38,549 nucleotides of DNA from Dehalococcoidia bacterium (GCA_022450395.1 JAKUQE010000002.1:1-38549); one strand, 5' to 3'. Shown: positions 1 through 9,345, counted from the first letter of the stretch. Notes: generated by a model from the sequence alone, not told the origin. Translations and numbers: made by a program.

Positions 1-129
1 CTTTCAGTGGAATTCATTCGTCCTGAATCAAAGGAACTATTTAGCCGGAAGCATTCATTGAGAAGCGCCCGGCCATGTTCCGGCGACGGCCGGCTGCAGG
101 CTTAGAACGGGACTTTCAAGGAGACATCA

Positions 130-1746
130 TTGTCCAACCAAGATGGGGAAGCGGCCAGATCCTATCACCAAGCGACAAAGCTGTCGTACATTGATCTAGC
201 CAGCAAACCGCCCCTTTACAAGACCTATTCCGCTCTACCTCTGATGCCGCTGCCACCGGGATTTCCGTCGCCTGAGACTCCGACGCTAAAAGCGGTCTCA
301 AGTAGTTTTAATGCGGGAGCGGCATCGAGTACCGCTGCCGAAGAAGAACAGCCGGCCGAGGCCGGTTCGCTTGATTTAACCTCGGTGTCCCAATTGCTCT
401 TCTTCTCCGCCGGATTGGTACGTAAGGCTTCCATGCAGGTTATCGGCGAAGTCCATTACCGGGCTGCGGCTTCCGCCGGGGCCCTTTACCCCATTGACGT
501 TTACCTGGTATGCCAGGACATAAACGGGCTGGAGGCGGGGGTTTACCACTTTTCTCCGATGGGCTTCGCTCTTCGCCCATTGCGAAAGGGTGATTACCGG
601 TCGGAATTGGTAGAAGCCACTGGAAATGATCCCGTGTTCGCGTCGGCCCCGGCCACCCTGGTTTTCACCGCTAACTTCTGGCGTAGCGCGTGGAAATACC
701 GGGCCAGAGGCTACCGTTATTGTTATTGGGATTGCGGTACAATGCTGGCCAACTTATTGGCCTTGTGTTCGTCGCTCCGGTTGCCTGCCAATCTGGTTGC
801 CGGTTTTGTCGACGAACGCGTAGACCAGTTGCTGCGGATCCGAGGGCAGCAGGAGGCTGCCATCTGCCTGGTGCCCATCGGTTCGGGCGGCGAACCGCCT
901 TCGGCGATCGACATGATTGAGCCGGCCCCACTGGCTCCCGACACCAGGGATGGGTCCAACGAAAGGATCGACTACCCGGAAACCGACAAAGTTCATCAGG
1001 AATCGTCTTTGATGGATGAAGAAGAAGTGGTGGAATGGCGCGGCCTTTTGCCGGATGAGCCAGGCGGGGAGCGGCAGGGATCAACCAGCGCCGGTCTGAC
1101 TCTGTTGGAAGCCAATAATCTTTCGTCGGAGCCCCTGGGTGAGGTTATCCGCAAACGGGGATCCACCCGGCGTTTTGCCCGGGATCCCATCTCCCAGGCC
1201 CAGTTCGAAGCTATTCTGGCCGGATCTTCCAGAGGGTCCCCTTCGGATTTTCATGGGAAAGATGGAGAGAGCTTGGTGGACATGTACACCATAGTCCATG
1301 CCGTGGACGGCGTGCCTGCCGGATCATACTATTTTAACCCACAAACCAGCAAGTTGGAACTTCTGCGGGAAGGCGACTTGCGAGCGCGGGCGGGCCATCT
1401 GTGTTTCGAGCAGGCCCTGGGCGCCGATGCCAGCGCGGTTACGTTTTTCATGGCCGACCTGGAGGCGATATTTCAACAATACGGCAACCGCGGCTACCGG
1501 GCCGCTCAATTGGAAGCGGGAATCGTCGGTGGCAAGATGTACTTGTCCGCCCACTCTTTGGGCCTGGGCGCCACCGGCATGACCTTTTACGACGATGAAG
1601 TCGCCGAGTTTTTTTCGCCCCATGCCGAGGGGAAAAGCCTGATGTTCCTGGTGGCGGTTGGGGTGGTGGGCCGGCCCAACCGGGTCCGGCCGTTCCGCTC
1701 TCAGATCGCCGTCACTTTGGACGCCCTGGCCCGTGGCGCGTCGTAG
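130..1746 (+). CDS. SagB-type nitroreductase/dehydrogenase with two tandem nitroreductase-fold domains
   Basis: 538-aa ORF with TTG start after AAGGAGAC. N-terminal half has 'YRAAASAGALYPIDVYLV..GVYHFSP'; C-terminal half has 'IRKRGSTRRFARDPISQAQFEAIL..YYFNPQTSKLELLREGDLR' (SagB/ThcOx family pattern). Confidence 0.8.
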   Translation: MSNQDGEAARSYHQATKLSYIDLASKPPLYKTYSALPLMPLPPGFPSPETPTLKAVSSSFNAGAASSTAAEEEQPAEAGSLDLTSVSQLLFFSAGLVRKASMQVIGEVHYRAAASAGALYPIDVYLVCQDINGLEAGVYHFSPMGFALRPLRKGDYRSELVEATGNDPVFASAPATLVFTANFWRSAWKYRARGYRYCYWDCGTMLANLLALCSSLRLPANLVAGFVDERVDQLLRIRGQQEAAICLVPIGSGGEPPSAIDMIEPAPLAPDTRDGSNERIDYPETDKVHQESSLMDEEEVVEWRGLLPDEPGGERQGSTSAGLTLLEANNLSSEPLGEVIRKRGSTRRFARDPISQAQFEAILAGSSRGSPSDFHGKDGESLVDMYTIVHAVDGVPAGSYYFNPQTSKLELLREGDLRARAGHLCFEQALGADASAVTFFMADLEAIFQQYGNRGYRAAQLEAGIVGGKMYLSAHSLGLGATGMTFYDDEVAEFFSPHAEGKSLMFLVAVGVVGRPNRVRPFRSQIAVTLDALARGAS

Positions 1747-1785
1747 GGAAACCTAGAAGCTGATCTGATCTGTTAACCCCCCCGA

Positions 1786-1876
1786 TCAAGTTCGTTCTTG
1801 GGGGCCTGTTGAACCAATCGCCCAAGTCCGTTCGTGGTGGGCCTGTTGAACCAATCGCCTAAGTCCGTTCGTGGTG
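1786..1876. repeat. 37-bp tandem repeat (about 2.5 units)
   Basis: ggcctgttgaaccaatcgccCaagtccgttcgtggtg at 1803-1839 is repeated at 1840-1876 with one substitution; a degenerate partial unit precedes it (caagttcgttcttgg). Confidence 0.8.
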
Positions 1877-1940
1877 AGCCTGTCGAACCACCCTTCGGCT
1901 GAAGGACGGGAGGACCCTTTGACAAACTCAGGGCGAATGG
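1865..1940. repeat. REP-like composite palindromic repeat, copy 1
   Basis: ccgttcgtggtgagcctgtcgaacca...aggaccctttgacaaactcagggcgaatgg; same architecture at 14319-14385 and 19753-19820. Confidence 0.75.
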
Positions 1941-2275
1941 GAAGTGGACGTGGCCGCTCTTTTCACCCCGATTCCATCTTGTCGAACCATTTACTGGATC
2001 AGCGTCTATGCTGAAAACCGGCGTTCGTCTCACTTGGTTGCGATGACAAACAGATAGTCCCCTCCCCGGTTTTCGAATGCCTCCATGACCTCATCGATGC
2101 GTCCCGATCGGATGTCTGCAGCCAGGCGGAGGCAACCGCCGGCCCAGGGAAAATTCTTCCAGGTCCAATGCCGTGGGGCACGACCCGTTATAATCTGACC
2201 GGCGCGCCGATCTGATTTCAAACCTCCGGCTGCGTGCCTTCTCTAAAGAAATTTGGATAAAAGCGAGGAAGTGTT

Positions 2276-3226
2276 ATGGAGACCGTTGGATTTATTGGAT
2301 TGGGCAACATGGGCGGCGGTATGTCCGCGAATATTCAAAGAGCTGGCTATCCCATGGTGGTCTACGACCTGCGAGAAGAGGCGGCTAAGCCGTTGCTGGA
2401 AGGCGGGGCTAGGCTGGCTAATTCTCCGGCTGAGGTAGCCAGCCTCTGCGATATTACCCTGACATCCCTGCCGGGCCCTAAAGAGGTCGAGTCAGTATCT
2501 ACCGGGCCGGAAGGCGTCTTGGAAGGGATGAAACCGGGCGGAATCTACATCGATCTCTCCACCAGCCGTCCCACTTTGATCCGGGAGATTGAGCCAAAGT
2601 TCCGGCAGAAGGGATGCCACGTGCTGGATGCGCCGGTCAGCGGTGGAAAGTCCGGGGCGGCCAGCGGGAATCTGGCGGTCATGGTGGGCGGTGAACGGGA
2701 GATCTTCGACCGCGTCAAGCCCATATTGGACTCATTCGGCGACAAAGTTTTCTATGCCGGAAGCATCGGCGCTGGCAGCGTGGCCAAGCTGGTTCACAAT
2801 ATGATCGGCCATGGTGTCCGCCAGGCCATCGCCGAGGGGCTGACCCTGGGAGTGAAGGCCGGGGTAGAAGCCGAAGCGTTGTGGGAATGCATCCGCCGGG
2901 GATCTCTGGGCCGTATGAGCGGCCTGCATGAAGGGATAGCCCGCACGGTTTTCACCGGCGAATTTGATCCCCCCAACTTTGCTCTGGAGCTGTCTAGGAA
3001 AGACATCGGGTTGGCAACCGACCTAGGGCGGGAATTCAACGTCCCGATGCCGGTGGCCAACCTGGTGGAGCAGATCGCCATTCAAGGCATGAACCGGGGG
3101 TGGGGAGGAAGAGACAGCAGCGTCACGTTCCTGTTGCAAGAGGAACAGGCGGGGGTGGAAGTCAGGGCCACGGGTGTCGACCCGGTCAAGGCCGGCCGGT
3201 TCATCACGACTCATCCAGAGGTTTAA
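2276..3226 (+). CDS. NAD(P)-dependent beta-hydroxyacid dehydrogenase (3-hydroxyisobutyrate dehydrogenase family)
   Basis: N-terminal Rossmann motif GFIGLGNMGGGMSANIQRAGY; 'DAPVSGGKSGAASGNLAVMVGG'; 'GAGSVAKLVHNM' catalytic Lys region. Confidence 0.9.
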   Translation: METVGFIGLGNMGGGMSANIQRAGYPMVVYDLREEAAKPLLEGGARLANSPAEVASLCDITLTSLPGPKEVESVSTGPEGVLEGMKPGGIYIDLSTSRPTLIREIEPKFRQKGCHVLDAPVSGGKSGAASGNLAVMVGGEREIFDRVKPILDSFGDKVFYAGSIGAGSVAKLVHNMIGHGVRQAIAEGLTLGVKAGVEAEALWECIRRGSLGRMSGLHEGIARTVFTGEFDPPNFALELSRKDIGLATDLGREFNVPMPVANLVEQIAIQGMNRGWGGRDSSVTFLLQEEQAGVEVRATGVDPVKAGRFITTHPEV

Positions 3227-3233
3227 ATCAAAG

Positions 3234-3256
3234 GGCGGCCCCAACTTGGGGCCGCC
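3234..3256. terminator. Probable bidirectional terminator hairpin between convergent genes
   Basis: Perfect 11-bp inverted repeat GGCGGCCCCAA-C-TTGGGGCCGCC lying between convergent stops at 3226 (+) and 3308 (-); moderately T-rich on the minus-strand side. Confidence 0.65.
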
Positions 3257-3307
3257 TTGAGTTGTCATTGAGATCGTCAGAGGTTGACGAAAGCCGTGTT
3301 TTTTAAC

Positions 3308-4927
3308 TCAGCGCTCTCTTGACTCGGTGGGTTCTTGACTCTCGGGTTCTTTTATCACGGGCCCATTACTACTCTTCGATGCTTGACCCTTGGGAGGTGG
3401 GTCGACGATTCCGAGTTCGGTCCACAATCCCTGCAACAGATCCAATTCGCTGGGCAAGCCGTTGGCCGCCCTGGTGGGCAACTGCTCCCGGCCCCGAGTC
3501 AATATCCTGATGTCATCGTCGATCAACTCGACGATGGCGTTCCTAACGCCGGTATCCTTGCCGATGTCAGGGTAGAGCTTCCAGCAGTCGGCCATTACGA
3601 TGTTCATCCACTCTTGTTCGGTTTCGGCGGCGCCCCGCTCTTCCTCGAAGTGCCAGGAATACCATGCGTAGACCATCTCGCGGAAAATAGTGAGGTCCGA
3701 AGCCGGGGCCCCAACTATGGACATCTGGACGTCAAAGCGGTGGTTATTGCCGGGATGTCCTTCAACTGCGGCGAATTTCCGGCCACCACCCAACCCACGG
3801 AGAACGAAGTCGTGGACGCTGGGCGACGTGATGCCCACACCGGCTGCGGAGTCAACGTGTCCCACGCCCACTTCGCCTATCCGCCACAGCTTTTCTTCCA
3901 TGGCTGCCGCGCCTCTACGCATATCGTCAAGCAGCTCTCCCAACTCCTCACCGAATCTCATCCCATTGGAGATCAAGGAGAGGAAGCCGGCTTCCACGGC
4001 AATGGTGTCTCTAAGCTTTTCCGCGATGGCCAGCGCCAGCAGTTCCTCCAGCTCGTTTAACGCGACGCGGTTCGTGCCGAAAACCGGGACCGGATCCAGA
4101 GACATCCGCACCGTGTCTGCAACCTCTAGAATGTCCTGGTTGACCAGTTGGAAGCGGCCCAGGATACGGTTTGCAATGTCCAGGGCCTTTTCCCCTTCCA
4201 ACAGATTGGTCACCGTTGGGTCCTCGCTTTCGAAAACCCATACGTCGGGGTCGTTCACCTGTTGAAAGAGCAGGCCACCTAAGTTAGCGCGTTTTCTCAG
4301 TTCCCCGGTTACCTCAACCCAAGTGTCCTTATAGTCCTTGATCATCTCTTCCATTTTAGTGATGATCTCATGGATGTTATTCTGGCAGAGAGTTTCCAGC
4401 CATTCATCCGTTTCGTGGTCCCAGACCCCGATACGTTTGCCCCTCTTTTCGGCGTTACCCAGGTCTTCGTAGGAGTATTCCGAAACTTCCGGTTCATTCC
4501 GGTCGACGACCCGGGAAGACAGATTCTCCCAGATCCTGACGGACGGTTCTTGATGAGGCGATTGGACTATTCCTTGAATAAAGAGGTTTTCCAGCTTGAT
4601 CCTGACCTGCCGGTTCAACTCTTCTTGCCTCAGAGTTACCAAGTTACGGGCCCTGGTTTGTTCGGTTCTGATCTGTTTGTTGGCATCCAGAATGATCCGG
4701 TCGCTCACGTTGGCTTCCGGATTCAACTGCTCAAACACCAGTTGAAACGCCTTCTGCACGTCTTCCAACGACGAATGGATCGCGCTATGCAACTGGTCCA
4801 GGGCGTCCTGGGTAGTGAACCCCCCGCCATCCGCATTGAGGAATGCCAAAGGATCCAACGCAGGCCGCAGGCGCTGCGACGCTTCTCGGTATGAAACTCC
4901 CTTACGGGTCCAAATCTTACGAAACAT
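3308..4927 (-). CDS. Uncharacterised 539-aa protein, operon partner of the tubulin-like protein (possibly the detached C-terminal part of a large tubulin-like protein)
   Basis: Long ORF starting 5 bp after the stop of the tubulin-like gene. No family recognised with confidence; mostly helical and charged, with a disordered acidic C-terminus. Confidence 0.7.
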   Translation of the reverse strand: MFRKIWTRKGVSYREASQRLRPALDPLAFLNADGGGFTTQDALDQLHSAIHSSLEDVQKAFQLVFEQLNPEANVSDRIILDANKQIRTEQTRARNLVTLRQEELNRQVRIKLENLFIQGIVQSPHQEPSVRIWENLSSRVVDRNEPEVSEYSYEDLGNAEKRGKRIGVWDHETDEWLETLCQNNIHEIITKMEEMIKDYKDTWVEVTGELRKRANLGGLLFQQVNDPDVWVFESEDPTVTNLLEGEKALDIANRILGRFQLVNQDILEVADTVRMSLDPVPVFGTNRVALNELEELLALAIAEKLRDTIAVEAGFLSLISNGMRFGEELGELLDDMRRGAAAMEEKLWRIGEVGVGHVDSAAGVGITSPSVHDFVLRGLGGGRKFAAVEGHPGNNHRFDVQMSIVGAPASDLTIFREMVYAWYSWHFEEERGAAETEQEWMNIVMADCWKLYPDIGKDTGVRNAIVELIDDDIRILTRGREQLPTRAANGLPSELDLLQGLWTELGIVDPPPKGQASKSSNGPVIKEPESQEPTESRER

Positions 4928-4932
4928 GGTGT

Positions 4933-5976
4933 CTACGACCTATTGCCCGAGGTCCAACGGGTTTGCAGGTACTTGCGGGCGGTTAGATTGAAAAATCCAT
5001 CAAGGAGGCTGACCTCTTTGGAACAGATGGAGCCAAACCGGGCGTCTGTCTTGTTGTTGGCTTCCCTCATAGTTTCGTGATACCGGGCCCAAAGGTCGGA
5101 ACCGGTACCGGTGGCATCGGATACCAGGTTCTCCAGGATCCTGCCCACATGGGCTTTCTGCGCTGGAATGGAGTCTTTGGGCGCACGGTGGACGATCGCC
5201 AAGTCGAAGTGAGGGCCTACGGCCAGCACCGTCTTTTCCGGGTATACGGTAATCTTGTAGGTATCGGTGCCCGTGTGCTTCCCCTGGCCTACCTGGACCC
5301 CGGTTATCGCACGCAGGAACTGGATGGTGGCATATGCGTTCCTTAGCTGAAGTGGGTAGCTGTTGTCCGGGTCCCTTGACATGCCCCTTTGGGGCATCAA
5401 TAGGTGAAGAACCAGACTGAAGTTATACGCGGTGCCCCTGGCCTCAGCCAAAGCGGCCAACAGGACGGGGAGGGCGCCGATAGTGCCACCGCCGAGGAAG
5501 CAAACCAAGTGGACTCTTAGATAGGTCTTTCCCTCATAGTAGGGACAGACTTCCCCGATAAGAGAATCTATGTGGCCTCTAATGCTAGCGTAATTATAAC
5601 GGCCGGCCACACCGGCATTGGCCAGCATCCCCAGGGCCCCTTCCCTGGAGAGGCTGAGGTGCTTAAGTTCCGGGACGCACTCGGTTATCCAAGGCCGCAT
5701 ATCCCGGAGGTTGGAGAAATGGGGGAGGGTCAGGCCGATGAAGCTCGATCCCCGGTTTATCTCGTCTCTGGTGGCCTCCCGGGTATCCAGATAGAGAAAC
5801 CCCAACGATTTTCGGTCCGCGGCGTTCCAGCCAGCCGTGGAGTCATCTAAGTGTTGGACGATTTGACAGGCTGTCGATCCCAAGCCGATGACGATGGAGG
5901 GAGACGCCACCCGCTGCATCGCCCGGGCCCCTCCCAGCCGTGTCAGCAATGTATTTCGTACGGATTGACTTACCAT
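4933..5976 (-). CDS. Divergent tubulin-like (Tubulin_2-type) putative GTPase
   Basis: N-terminal 'SIVIGLGSTACQIVQHL' and 'VHLVCFLGGGTIGALPVLLAALAEA', resembling the tubulin-like GLGGTG.. and GGGTGSG boxes. ATG at 5976 has AGGAGG 5 nt upstream; the ORF opens at 5994. Confidence 0.6.
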   Translation of the reverse strand: MVSQSVRNTLLTRLGGARAMQRVASPSIVIGLGSTACQIVQHLDDSTAGWNAADRKSLGFLYLDTREATRDEINRGSSFIGLTLPHFSNLRDMRPWITECVPELKHLSLSREGALGMLANAGVAGRYNYASIRGHIDSLIGEVCPYYEGKTYLRVHLVCFLGGGTIGALPVLLAALAEARGTAYNFSLVLHLLMPQRGMSRDPDNSYPLQLRNAYATIQFLRAITGVQVGQGKHTGTDTYKITVYPEKTVLAVGPHFDLAIVHRAPKDSIPAQKAHVGRILENLVSDATGTGSDLWARYHETMREANNKTDARFGSICSKEVSLLDGFFNLTARKYLQTRWTSGNRS

Positions 5977-6013
5977 AGAGCCTCCTGAGTCCAAGCAAGA
6001 ACAATTGAATGAT

Positions 6014-6167
6014 ATAGACCTATTTTTATATTACGTTATGGTTCTATTGTCAACTTTTGTCGTCGCCAGCTAGTTATGTCTATAACCATAGTCCGTTAAC
6101 ACCGGTGCCTGTATATCTGTAATAGTTATATTATAGGCCCGTAATAGACCAATATCGGAAATAGTCC
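6014..6167. promoter_or_regulatory. AT-rich region with five ATAGNCC direct repeats upstream of the tubulin-like operon
   Basis: ATAGACC 6014-6020, ATAGTCC 6088-6094, ATAGGCC 6133-6139, ATAGACC 6144-6150, ATAGTCC 6161-6167. Confidence 0.45.
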
Positions 6168-6328
6168 ATCGTGGCACAGTTTTTCAAGGTAGACACGAAC
6201 CTACCGGTGTTTTAGAGCGATGGGATTCGTATCCGGAGTAAAGTGGTTCGCCCAGGCGAATTGGGGCGCCGGACCTCCGGAGGCACAGCCAGGATAACCT
6301 TACGTGCCGTCTCTATCTAAAGTACGTT

Positions 6329-8002
6329 CTACAGAGCGCCGTCGATGCTGACGTCCAGCAACGCCGGCTTACCGGTGGCATACGCCCTTTGCAAGGCGGG
6401 TCCCAGGCCGGCAGGGTCTTCCACCGTTTCTCCGGCAACTCCCATGGCCCTGGCTATCGCGGCCAGATCGAGGGGATTGGCGAAGTCCATGCCCACGTAG
6501 TCGCTTTTCCGTTCTTGGTCGTCTTGCATGTGGCGCAGGTAGGTGTCCATATTGACCTTAAGTATCCGGTAAGACCGGTTGTTGCAGATGGCGTAGACGA
6601 CGGGGATGTTGTACCGGGCGGCGGTCCAAAGCGCTTGCACCGTGTACATGGACGCGCCGTCTCCCACCACTGCCAGTACCGGACGGTCCGGGTTGGCCAG
6701 CTTCACCCCAAGGGCGCCGGGCATCGCCCAACCCAGTGCGCCGCCGCGGATACCGTACAGGCTACCCGGCTCGTCGAAGGTAAAAGCTCGCATCAAAGCT
6801 GGCCGCGAGGTGATGGCCTCGTCGGCAACGATGGTGCCGGGAGGCGCGGCCTGGGCTAGTTCGTGCATCATGCGCTCCACCGGCATGGGGGTGTTGTCCC
6901 ATCTCTGCTGTAGCCGTTGTTGATATTGCTCGCCGGACCTTTTCTTCTGGTCAGACCAGGTTGCCGCTCGAGTTGCCGCGGCCTCACGGTTGGAGGCGGA
7001 CATCTCTTGGTCCAAGGCTTCGGCCAGTTCCGCCAGTCCGGCTCCCGGGTCGGCCAGGATGCCCACCTCGGTGGGATAGATCTTCTCCAGTTCTTGGGCG
7101 CTGCTGTCCAGATGGATCAGCTTGGTCTGGGAGCCCAAAAATGGCTCGGACACATAGAGGAAAGAAGAAAAAACGTCGGTGCCCACAGCCATGACCACGT
7201 CGGCTCCGGCCAAAAGCCTTTGGGTGGCCGGGCTGCTGGTATTCAGTATTCCTCCATATAAGTCGTGGCTGTTGGGGAAGTTCACTTCGGACATCGAGGT
7301 CGCGTAGACCCTGGCCCCCAACTGCTCTGCCACCCGGACGACCTGGGCTGCCGCGCCAGATTGGGCCACCCGGTCGCCGACCACTATGATGGGGTTGTCG
7401 GCTTGGGATAGTAGCTGGGAAGCCCGGGCCACGGCATCGGTATCCGGCCGGGTGCGGAAGAATCCGGTCGACGAAGGCACGATGTTCAGGTCGCCGGTTT
7501 CGTCCATGGTGTCCCAAGGGAAAGAGATGAAAACGGGGCCGGTGGGAGGAGTCTTGGCTTCTTTATAAGCCCGCCGCACCGCCATGGGTATGTCCGATGG
7601 GTGCAGCACTTGCGTGCTCCACTTAGTGTACTGGCTGGTCATCTCGACTAGGTCCCCGGACAAAGTTGGGTCGGTCAAGAGCATCCGAGTGTCGGAGTTG
7701 CCGGCGGTCAGCACCAAGGGAGTACCGCCCCGGTAGGCGTTGTACAAGGCGCTGATGCCGTTAGCCAGACCGCCGGCTATGTGTATATTGGCGAAGGCGG
7801 GGCGTCCCGTCGCCCGGGCGTAACCGTCGGCCATCCCCACCGCCGTTCCTTCCTGCAACGATTGGATGTATCTGAGCTGGGGATAGTCTTGCAATACATC
7901 CAGCAAAGGCGTTTCGCTGGTCCCCGGGTTCCCGAAGATAAATTCGGTGCCTTCGGCGATCAGCATCTGGGCCAGGGCATCTTTCCCGGTCATTTGGGGC
8001 AT
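6329..8002 (-). CDS. Thiamine-pyrophosphate-dependent enzyme (benzoylformate decarboxylase / acetolactate synthase large-subunit-like)
   Basis: 'MLIAEGTEFIFGNPGTSETPLLD', 'EGTAVGMADGYARATGRPAF', and TPP motif 'VVGDGASMYTVQALWTAARYNIPVVYAICNN'. Confidence 0.9.
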   Translation of the reverse strand: MPQMTGKDALAQMLIAEGTEFIFGNPGTSETPLLDVLQDYPQLRYIQSLQEGTAVGMADGYARATGRPAFANIHIAGGLANGISALYNAYRGGTPLVLTAGNSDTRMLLTDPTLSGDLVEMTSQYTKWSTQVLHPSDIPMAVRRAYKEAKTPPTGPVFISFPWDTMDETGDLNIVPSSTGFFRTRPDTDAVARASQLLSQADNPIIVVGDRVAQSGAAAQVVRVAEQLGARVYATSMSEVNFPNSHDLYGGILNTSSPATQRLLAGADVVMAVGTDVFSSFLYVSEPFLGSQTKLIHLDSSAQELEKIYPTEVGILADPGAGLAELAEALDQEMSASNREAAATRAATWSDQKKRSGEQYQQRLQQRWDNTPMPVERMMHELAQAAPPGTIVADEAITSRPALMRAFTFDEPGSLYGIRGGALGWAMPGALGVKLANPDRPVLAVVGDGASMYTVQALWTAARYNIPVVYAICNNRSYRILKVNMDTYLRHMQDDQERKSDYVGMDFANPLDLAAIARAMGVAGETVEDPAGLGPALQRAYATGKPALLDVSIDGAL

Positions 8003-8025
8003 GGTGGTTACTTCCTTTTTCTGAG

Positions 8026-8056
8026 CAATCAGCTTTCAGCCCGCAGCGGTCAGCCG
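8026..8056. repeat. Heptad (TCAGCNN)n intergenic repeat
   Basis: caatcagctttcagcccgcagcggtcagccgg; see finding. Confidence 0.55.
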
Positions 8057-8069
8057 GTTCAGGCCGGCG

Positions 8070-8483
8070 CTAGTCTTCCAGGTAGATCATCCACTCTAGC
8101 AGGTTCTGGTCTGGGTCACGGGCGTACAGGCTTACCGCAGGCAGACATCCACCGGCTCTAGCGCCGCGGCGGGGGCCGGGTCCGCGGATGATTTCTACTC
8201 CGGCGGCTTCTAGCATCTGCTTGCACTCATCGGCGGTGCCGTCCCAGACAAAGCAGATGTCGGTGCAGCCGGGTACTGCGGTCGGTCCCCGCAAGCCGGC
8301 GGTGAATCCCTCGGGGTGAACATTGATCTTGGAGTCGCCGATCTGGATGGAGAAGATGTTCGCTTTCCCCTCGCGCCAAGCTGCCTCGTCGTTAATAGTG
8401 AAGCCGATGCTTTTATAGAAGCTGATCAGCTTTTCCGCGTTCGACGTTGGCATGGCGATGTGGTCGATACTGACGGCCGCCAT
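8070..8483 (-). CDS. VOC (glyoxalase/bleomycin resistance) family protein
   Basis: 'VSIDHIAMPTSNAEKLISFYKSIGF' and 'VSLYARDPDQNLLEWMIYL'. Confidence 0.85.
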   Translation of the reverse strand: MAAVSIDHIAMPTSNAEKLISFYKSIGFTINDEAAWREGKANIFSIQIGDSKINVHPEGFTAGLRGPTAVPGCTDICFVWDGTADECKQMLEAAGVEIIRGPGPRRGARAGGCLPAVSLYARDPDQNLLEWMIYLED

Positions 8484-8520
8484 TATTGTTCTCCTTGAAG
8501 ACTGATAATACTGATGGCAG

Positions 8521-9345
8521 TCAGCCTTGCCTGACCGTTAATTCCTCTAGGAATTCGGTGATCATGTTGGCCATGCGCCTGGGCTCGTTGGCCATCAACC
8601 CGTGTTGCGCGCCGGGGAATATATGAAACTCCGAATGGGGTATGCATTGATGCAGATTGATGCCGCATTCAACTGGGATAGTGGCATCGGCGTCGCCGTG
8701 GACGATCATGGTGGGCATATTTATTTCCGCCAACCGGGACTCAATGCTTTCGCCGATGTCTAGATAAGCCCGGATCGACATAACGATGCCGTCAAAACGC
8801 TCCAGGTTGATCTGGCTCAGTTTCGAGAATCGGGCAGGGTCATCTTGGCGGAGGGTGGGCTGGCGTGCCTCTAAGGCTTGCTCGACGGCGGAGGTCCGGC
8901 CGTGGGCTGCCTCGTTGGACAGCAGGTTGTCTAGTTCGTTTTGGCGGGCCTGGCGCTCCGGCTGACTGTTGTATGACATAGTGTTGATCAGCAGCAGGGA
9001 GTCGACCATCTCCGGATAGTCCAACGCGAACCGCATCGCTATCGGTCCGCCGGCGGACGAACCCAGAACGTGGGCATGGGTCACTTCCAGGCGGTCCAGC
9101 AAAGCGCGCAGGTCTTGGACCTGATTGGGCAAGTCATACCCGCCGGATGGAGTTTCTGACTTTCCGGCGGCCCTGCGGTCGTAGCAGATAAACTGGTAAT
9201 CGCCGGAGAAAACTCCGGCGTGATGCTGCACCATGGACGCCGAGCCCTCGCCGCCGCCCAGGCCGCCGTGGATCATCACCAGAGGCGATCCGTCACCCTG
9301 GACCTCGTAGTACATTCGATAGCCGTTGATCGATTCTTCGGGCAT
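8521..9345 (-). CDS. Alpha/beta hydrolase
   Basis: 'VMIHGGLGGGEGS', nucleophile elbow 'VLGSSAGGPIAMRFAL', C-terminal 'PGAQHGLMANEP'. Start chosen at 9345 (MPEESINGYRMYYEVQGDG) after AGGAA; the ORF extends to 9480. Confidence 0.85.
   Translation of the reverse strand: MPEESINGYRMYYEVQGDGSPLVMIHGGLGGGEGSASMVQHHAGVFSGDYQFICYDRRAAGKSETPSGGYDLPNQVQDLRALLDRLEVTHAHVLGSSAGGPIAMRFALDYPEMVDSLLLINTMSYNSQPERQARQNELDNLLSNEAAHGRTSAVEQALEARQPTLRQDDPARFSKLSQINLERFDGIVMSIRAYLDIGESIESRLAEINMPTMIVHGDADATIPVECGINLHQCIPHSEFHIFPGAQHGLMANEPRRMANMITEFLEELTVRQG

Noticed and set aside
1786-1876. Tandem repeats considered as a CRISPR array
   Set aside because: Units are directly adjacent with no unique spacers and no cas genes are nearby.
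2030-2221. 63-aa minus-strand ORF (..WTWKNFPWAGGCLRLAADIRSGRIDEVMEAFENRGGDYLFVIATK)
   Set aside because: Composition looks somewhat protein-like, but there is no family match I recognise and no clear ribosome-binding site; kept only as a possible small ORF or gene remnant.
3335-4265. Plus-strand ORFs opposite the 539-aa protein
   Set aside because: The minus ORF spans the full region, has operon context and balanced composition; the plus ORFs are fragmented and overlapping.
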